10,142 nt of DNA from Bacteriovoracaceae bacterium. Its GTDB lineage: Bacteria > Bdellovibrionota > UBA1018. The stretch spans positions 1-10,142 of the forward strand of contig CANMSW010000063.1 of the NCBI GenBank assembly GCA_947500275.1, written 5' to 3'. Shown here piece after piece: positions 6,876 to 10,142 of the stretch; positions within the stretch are counted from its first letter, which is position 1, and every line of letters starts with the position of its first letter. The notes under the pieces were generated by a model. That model saw nothing but the letters and a program-made list of their open reading frames with translations. It had not been told where the DNA came from and did not search any database. The position numbers and the translations under genes were made by a program.

Positions 6876-7184
6876 ATGCCGAGCTATAAGAAAGAAGTGA
6901 AGATTCCAGGAAAGACCCAGCAGGAGCTTTATGATCTCGTTTCCGGAAGTGTGGACCGCTTCATGGAAAAGTCTTCCGTGGGGAAGTTTGATATATCCCG
7001 TGACCCAGCAAAAAAGCAGATCGGCATCAAAAGTGCGATGTTTAGCGGCACTTTATTCTGCACTGAAGGTTGCTTAAAGTTGGACGCAAGCCTGAGTCTC
7101 ATGGCGACCCCGTTTAAGTCGAAAATTGATGAAGGCATCGACAAGTGGATTTCTAAGATGTTTGGTTCGAGCTCGAAGTCGTGA
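6876..7184 (+). CDS. Small PHA_gran_rgn-like protein (tentative)
   Basis: 102 aa, soluble, basic. The architecture is strand-rich with a final amphipathic helix: KKEVKIPGKTQQELYDLV at the start, KQIGIKSAMFSGTLFCTEGCLKL in the middle, and LSLMATPFKSKIDEGIDKWISKMF at the end. The last block resembles the end of the putative polyhydroxyalkanoate system family (PHA_gran_rgn), whose members are of similar length and have a small START-like pattern. The function of that family is poorly defined and no PHA genes are nearby, so the name should not be read as a role. ATG 6876 has a good GAGGAG Shine-Dalgarno sequence at 6864-6869. The stop overlaps the GTG start of murJ (GTGA), so the two are translated together. 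The coding call is strong; the family is a guess. Confidence 0.75.
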   Translation: MPSYKKEVKIPGKTQQELYDLVSGSVDRFMEKSSVGKFDISRDPAKKQIGIKSAMFSGTLFCTEGCLKLDASLSLMATPFKSKIDEGIDKWISKMFGSSSKS

Positions 7185-8872
7185 GCGCCCGCCCCAGTCC
7201 AAATGCAGAGGGACAGTCGGTCATACGTTCCGCTGGCGCGATGGGCTTTGCGACTTTTCTGAGTCGCATTTTGGGCCTCGTCCGAGAGCAGGTCTTTGCC
7301 TATTTGTTCGGAGCGAGTCACGCCACCGATGCTTTTCAAGTCGCGTTTCGAATCCCGAACCTTCTGAGGGATCTCTTTGCTGAAGGCGCAATGAGTGCCG
7401 CGTTGGTTCCGGTGTTTACGCAAGTGCGCGAGGTGGAAGGGCCACGTCGCGCTTGGCGGGTGGCCGGTTTGGTCTTTCGGGTCCTTTTTGGAGCGGTCGC
7501 AGTTTTGGCGCTGCTGGGTATGGCCGTTGCGCCCTGGCTTGTTGATGTTTACGCCAGCGCATATCGCAGAATCGAAGGGAAGTATGAGCTGACAGTCGAG
7601 ATGACTCGGCTATTGTTCCCGTTCTTCCCGATGGTCGCAGTAGCTGCCGCTTTTATGGGGGTTTTGAACGCGTGCGGCCGTTTTTTCATCCCAGCCTTCT
7701 CATCTGCTCTGTTTAATCTTGTCTCCATTGTCGTTGGGTCCACTCTCGTCGTTCTCCTTCCGAAATATACTGACCTTCAGCCCATCATGGGGATGGCCAT
7801 TGGTGTCCTTGCGGGCGGAATGGTTCAGCTTCTTTCTCAAGTACCGTCCTTAAGAGACGTTGGATATCGCTGGCAGCCGCGGGAGCAAGGGGAGCCTGCC
7901 TGGCACCGCGATCCGGCGTTGCGACGGATGCTTCTCTTGATGGGGCCAGGGTTTCTTGGGCTTGCTGCGACGCAAATCAACGTCCTCATCAATACGGTTT
8001 TGGCAACCCAAGCGGTAGCCGGTGCGGTGTCCTGGCTGAACTATGCCTTTCGTCTGATGCAGTTCCCGATCGGGATCTTTGGGGTCTCAATGGCGGCCGC
8101 CACTCAGCCCGCAGTTGCGCGGTTCTGGGTAAAGAAGGATGCCCAAGGAGTTGCTGATCAGTTGGATCGAAGTCTGAAACAGGTCTTTGCACTCAATTTA
8201 CCGGCCTCTGCGGGTCTGGCTTTTCTGGGAGTTCCGATCATTTCCCTTTTGTTCGAGTACGGTCGGTTTCGGCCCTCGGATACCGAGGCGACCGCAATCG
8301 CATTAGCTGCATACGCAGTGGGTCTTTCAGCTTACTCGGCAGTGAAGGTTTTGGTGCCCGCTTGTTACGCAATTGGGAATACGCGCTCGGCTGTGCTGTC
8401 GAGCTTGATATCGATTGCGACGACCGTATTGTTGAACGTTTGGATGGTTCGTTGGCTGGGGCATGCAGGGCTGGCGCTGGGGACTTCGATTGCTGCCCTG
8501 CTTAATGCGACCTATTTGCTTTACCGTCTCCGTTCCCTCTTGGCGGCCGAAGGAGGTCAGTTTTCGCTTCGGAGCGTGGCGAGAGGTTTCGCTTTGCACT
8601 CCCTTCTTGCCCTGGGGATGGGGGGGGTGTGTTGGATGACTTGGAAGTGGGGTGTTTTGCCTCTCGAAGGGACACTTCTTGAGTGGTTGGGTTCTTCTGG
8701 AGCCCCGCTGCTGGCTGTTCGAGGAGCTGGTGTCGCATTTCTAGTTCTCGAAGGAGTTGCCCTTTTGGTGGTCCTGGCTCGGGTCCTGAATGTGTCCGAG
8801 ACTTTGGATGCGGCTCACTTTTTTTGGTCTCGAGTGAAAAACAAGCTGAAGCGCCGCCCGATTCAAGGGTAG
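7181..8872 (+). CDS. murJ: MurJ lipid II flippase
   Basis: 563 aa integral inner-membrane protein that flips the peptidoglycan precursor lipid II to the periplasm (MOP/MVF family). The N-terminus carries the family hallmarks FLSRILGLVRE (R29, R35), ATDAF (D50), FRIPNLLRDLFAEGAMSAALVPVF with R63 and E68, matching the essential arginines and acidic residues of E. coli MurJ (R18, R24, D39, R52). In the second half, NYAFRLMQFPIGIFGVSMAAA contains R291, equivalent to E. coli R270. Many hydrophobic segments run to the C-terminus, consistent with 14 helices; the protein is about 50 residues longer than the E. coli one, partly through a polar N-terminal extension (1-15) and a charged tail. The GTG start at 7181 is inside the stop of the preceding gene; only a weak GAAG precedes it, so coupling probably supplies initiation. 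A DUF507-like gene follows after 25 bp. Confidence 0.97.
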   Translation: MSARPSPNAEGQSVIRSAGAMGFATFLSRILGLVREQVFAYLFGASHATDAFQVAFRIPNLLRDLFAEGAMSAALVPVFTQVREVEGPRRAWRVAGLVFRVLFGAVAVLALLGMAVAPWLVDVYASAYRRIEGKYELTVEMTRLLFPFFPMVAVAAAFMGVLNACGRFFIPAFSSALFNLVSIVVGSTLVVLLPKYTDLQPIMGMAIGVLAGGMVQLLSQVPSLRDVGYRWQPREQGEPAWHRDPALRRMLLLMGPGFLGLAATQINVLINTVLATQAVAGAVSWLNYAFRLMQFPIGIFGVSMAAATQPAVARFWVKKDAQGVADQLDRSLKQVFALNLPASAGLAFLGVPIISLLFEYGRFRPSDTEATAIALAAYAVGLSAYSAVKVLVPACYAIGNTRSAVLSSLISIATTVLLNVWMVRWLGHAGLALGTSIAALLNATYLLYRLRSLLAAEGGQFSLRSVARGFALHSLLALGMGGVCWMTWKWGVLPLEGTLLEWLGSSGAPLLAVRGAGVAFLVLEGVALLVVLARVLNVSETLDAAHFFWSRVKNKLKRRPIQG

Positions 8873-8897
8873 TCTTTGAGTCAGAGGAACTTACTTC

Positions 8898-9347
8898 ATG
8901 GCCGCAACTCGTCGCGAAACCGTTCGACTTCTTTGTAAAAGCATTGTGACTCGGCTCGAAAACCAGCAGGCGATCGCGTTTCCTCCTCGTCTTCGGCAGA
9001 TCGTTGCCGATGATGTGAGTAACCTCGTGGGTCCTTACATCATGACTGACGAAGACATTCGCAGTCGTGCGCTCGAAAAAATGGGAGCATCTAAGGAGAC
9101 TTTGTCCGACTCGGCATCGACTGAGACCGACCAGTTCCGCGCTGCAAAAGCTGTAGTGCGTTCAGGCTTCGGGGACGATGAGTTGAATGGTCTCTACTTT
9201 CAGAAGCCTCTGAAAGTGGTTGCAGGGATGATCACTCAATATTTCATGCGTTCGTCGAATATCGATGAAGTTTATGAATCGGACGACGATATCGAGAAGA
9301 AAATCGTTGAGATGGTTCAGCGCTTCAAAGAATCCGATATGCACTGA
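8898..9347 (+). CDS. DUF507-like protein (tentative)
   Basis: 149 aa, soluble, acidic C-terminus, predicted mainly helical. The first half, RRETVRLLCKSIVTRL then LRQIVADDVSNLV and TDEDIRSRALEKM, resembles the DUF507 pattern (an LA-IV-L helix followed by a helix and an id-vr-kI segment), a family of unknown function seen in Aquifex and deltaproteobacteria. The second half, LKVVAGMITQYFM then ESDDDIEKKIVEMVQRF, has a similar order of elements and may be a diverged second copy. There is no signal peptide and no cysteine beyond C13. ATG 8898 has AGAGGAA at 8883-8889. The gene is the third and last of the murJ unit, directly followed by a strong terminator. The coding call is firm; the family is moderate and the function unknown. 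Confidence 0.75.
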   Translation: MAATRRETVRLLCKSIVTRLENQQAIAFPPRLRQIVADDVSNLVGPYIMTDEDIRSRALEKMGASKETLSDSASTETDQFRAAKAVVRSGFGDDELNGLYFQKPLKVVAGMITQYFMRSSNIDEVYESDDDIEKKIVEMVQRFKESDMH

Positions 9348-9367
9348 GCTTCGAACGATTCTTATTC

Positions 9368-9408
9368 AAAAGGCTCCTGAGGGTATCCTCAGGAGCCTTT
9401 TCTTTTTT
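9368..9408. terminator. Strong Rho-independent terminator between convergent genes
   Basis: A 15-bp perfect stem, AAAAGGCTCCTGAGG (9368-9382) with CCTCAGGAGCCTTTT (9387-9401), a GTAT loop, and TTTTTT at 9403-9408. It ends the murJ unit on the plus strand. Because the outer stem is A/T-rich, it also offers four T on the minus strand and may end the protease transcript, whose stop is at 9435. Confidence 0.95.
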
Positions 9409-9434
9409 AAGCGTCTGATGACGAGCAGGCTTGA

Positions 9435-10142
9435 TCAGAGCCCTTGCGAAGCAAAGACGCCGGCCACTTGCGTGCAAACTTGCCGTGAGAAGATCTGCCG
9501 GCAGGCCTGAAGCGTGGCGTCCTTGTTTTGCACGAAGGTGGCGCGCTCGGTCAGGTATTGGGTGAGTGTAATATACATCAGCTGCTCTGCCCGCTGGTTA
9601 CCTAGAAGTTGGGTCAGAAGGTAGCCCGTGTGCCCAGGGATGGTGGAATTGATGTGCACGAAGCAGTTGTCGTTCTTGCGGGAGCTGCAGGGTTCGGTAG
9701 TCGCGAACTTCTCTGCGACCGTCCGGGGATAGGGTTTAGTTACCACTTTGCCCGTCTCATCTCGGTAGCTCGCTGTGAGAGATCCTGGGTTCTTGAGGTC
9801 TCGAATCGCAGTTCGAGATCCTGGCTTGATGAAGAGCTGCGTGCCCATGGTCCATTCGCCGGAGTTCTCGATCATGGTGCCAAAGTAGTCCGCATAGGCC
9901 TCGTTGAGCGCCCCAGATTCACCGAAGTAGACGAGGTCGGCGGTCGAAGAAATCACTCCGTGAGTCATTTCGTGTCCTGCCACATCGAGGGCAAGCGTGA
10001 AGTCACCGGTCTCATCGCCGTCGCCGTCCCCGTAGGCCATCATTTGGTTTTCACTGTCCCAGAAGGCGTTGTCGAACCGCTCGCCAATATGCACAACCGC
10101 GACTACGTCTGAATTGCGGCCGTCGATTCCGTCCCTTCCGAA
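9435..10142 (-). CDS. M4 (thermolysin-like) zinc metallopeptidase, C-terminal part
   Basis: 235 codons are visible; the frame is open through the right edge, so the signal peptide and propeptide lie outside. The sequence begins with a thermolysin-type GRDGIDGRNSDVV...NAFWDSENQMMAYGDGDG block. The zinc site follows: HEMTH (9960-9974, two zinc His and catalytic Glu), then GALNEAYADYFG with the third zinc ligand Glu, and HINSTIPGHTGYLL holding the transition-state His equivalent to H231 of thermolysin. All catalytic residues are present, so it should be active as a secreted, broad endopeptidase. Two cysteine pairs not found in thermolysin occur near the end (TEPCSSRKNDNCF and ACRQIFSRQVC), probably disulfides. 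It is convergent with the murJ unit and shares its terminator. A GTG at 10092-10094 is internal, not a start. Confidence 0.95.
   Translation of the reverse strand, partial: FGRDGIDGRNSDVVAVVHIGERFDNAFWDSENQMMAYGDGDGDETGDFTLALDVAGHEMTHGVISSTADLVYFGESGALNEAYADYFGTMIENSGEWTMGTQLFIKPGSRTAIRDLKNPGSLTASYRDETGKVVTKPYPRTVAEKFATTEPCSSRKNDNCFVHINSTIPGHTGYLLTQLLGNQRAEQLMYITLTQYLTERATFVQNKDATLQACRQIFSRQVCTQVAGVFASQGL

Noticed and set aside
6929..7423. Minus-strand open frame of 164 codons across the 102-aa gene and the murJ start
   Set aside because: It covers the GTGA junction and the conserved N-terminus of MurJ; it has no recognisable domain, so it is a shadow.
9609..10112. Plus-strand open frame of 167 codons opposite the M4 protease
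   Set aside because: The minus strand encodes the HEMTH zinc site and other M4 motifs; the plus frame has no family features.

Overview
The window (GC somewhat above 50% by eye) is a dense stretch of chromosome from a Gram-negative bacterium. Evidence for this is a lipoprotein with a lipobox, a MurJ flippase and a chemotaxis-type CheY. The mix of an Rsm22-type methyltransferase-like protein, a DUF507-like protein, a thermolysin-type protease and CheY partners fits a deltaproteobacterial or Bdellovibrionota-like organism. That placement is an inference from gene content, not a proven assignment. I see no RNA genes, insertion sequences, CRISPR arrays or phage genes.

Layout, left to right. (1) 1-168: the first seven codons of a leftward gene cut by the window edge, with a strong Shine-Dalgarno sequence, and a spacer holding an 18-bp palindrome. 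(2) 169-2340, minus: a complete Rep/UvrD/PcrA helicase. (3) 2446-2856, plus: a small cysteine-rich lipoprotein, divergent from the helicase and closed by a terminator at 2884-2926. (4) 2968-3830, plus: a two-gene unit of a canonical CheY and a translationally coupled Hpt-fold protein. The second protein has lost its phospho-histidine and ends in a FliM/CheZ-like CheY-docking motif. (5) 3837-5210, minus: an Rsm22/METTL17-type protein with four putative Fe-S cysteines, convergent with the CheY unit. (6) 5285-6796, plus: a protein that reads as a biotin carboxylase without its N-terminal domain and with its catalytic residues replaced. (7) 6876-9347, plus: a likely operon of a small PHA_gran_rgn-like protein, murJ (GTGA overlap) and a DUF507-like protein, ended by a near-perfect terminator at 9368-9408. 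(8) 9435-10142, minus: the C-terminal catalytic part of an M4 metallopeptidase that enters from the right edge.

Most of the neighbours are housekeeping or envelope genes: DNA repair or replication, ribosome assembly, peptidoglycan precursor export and secreted proteolysis. The two loci that most deserve attention are degenerate-enzyme stories. One is the CheY plus non-phosphorylatable Hpt-like partner (2968-3830). The other is the apparent pseudo-biotin carboxylase (5285-6796). Both frames are intact over their full length, so both look like functional proteins that have moved away from the ancestral chemistry rather than decaying genes. All family calls rest on motif reading by eye, without database searches.
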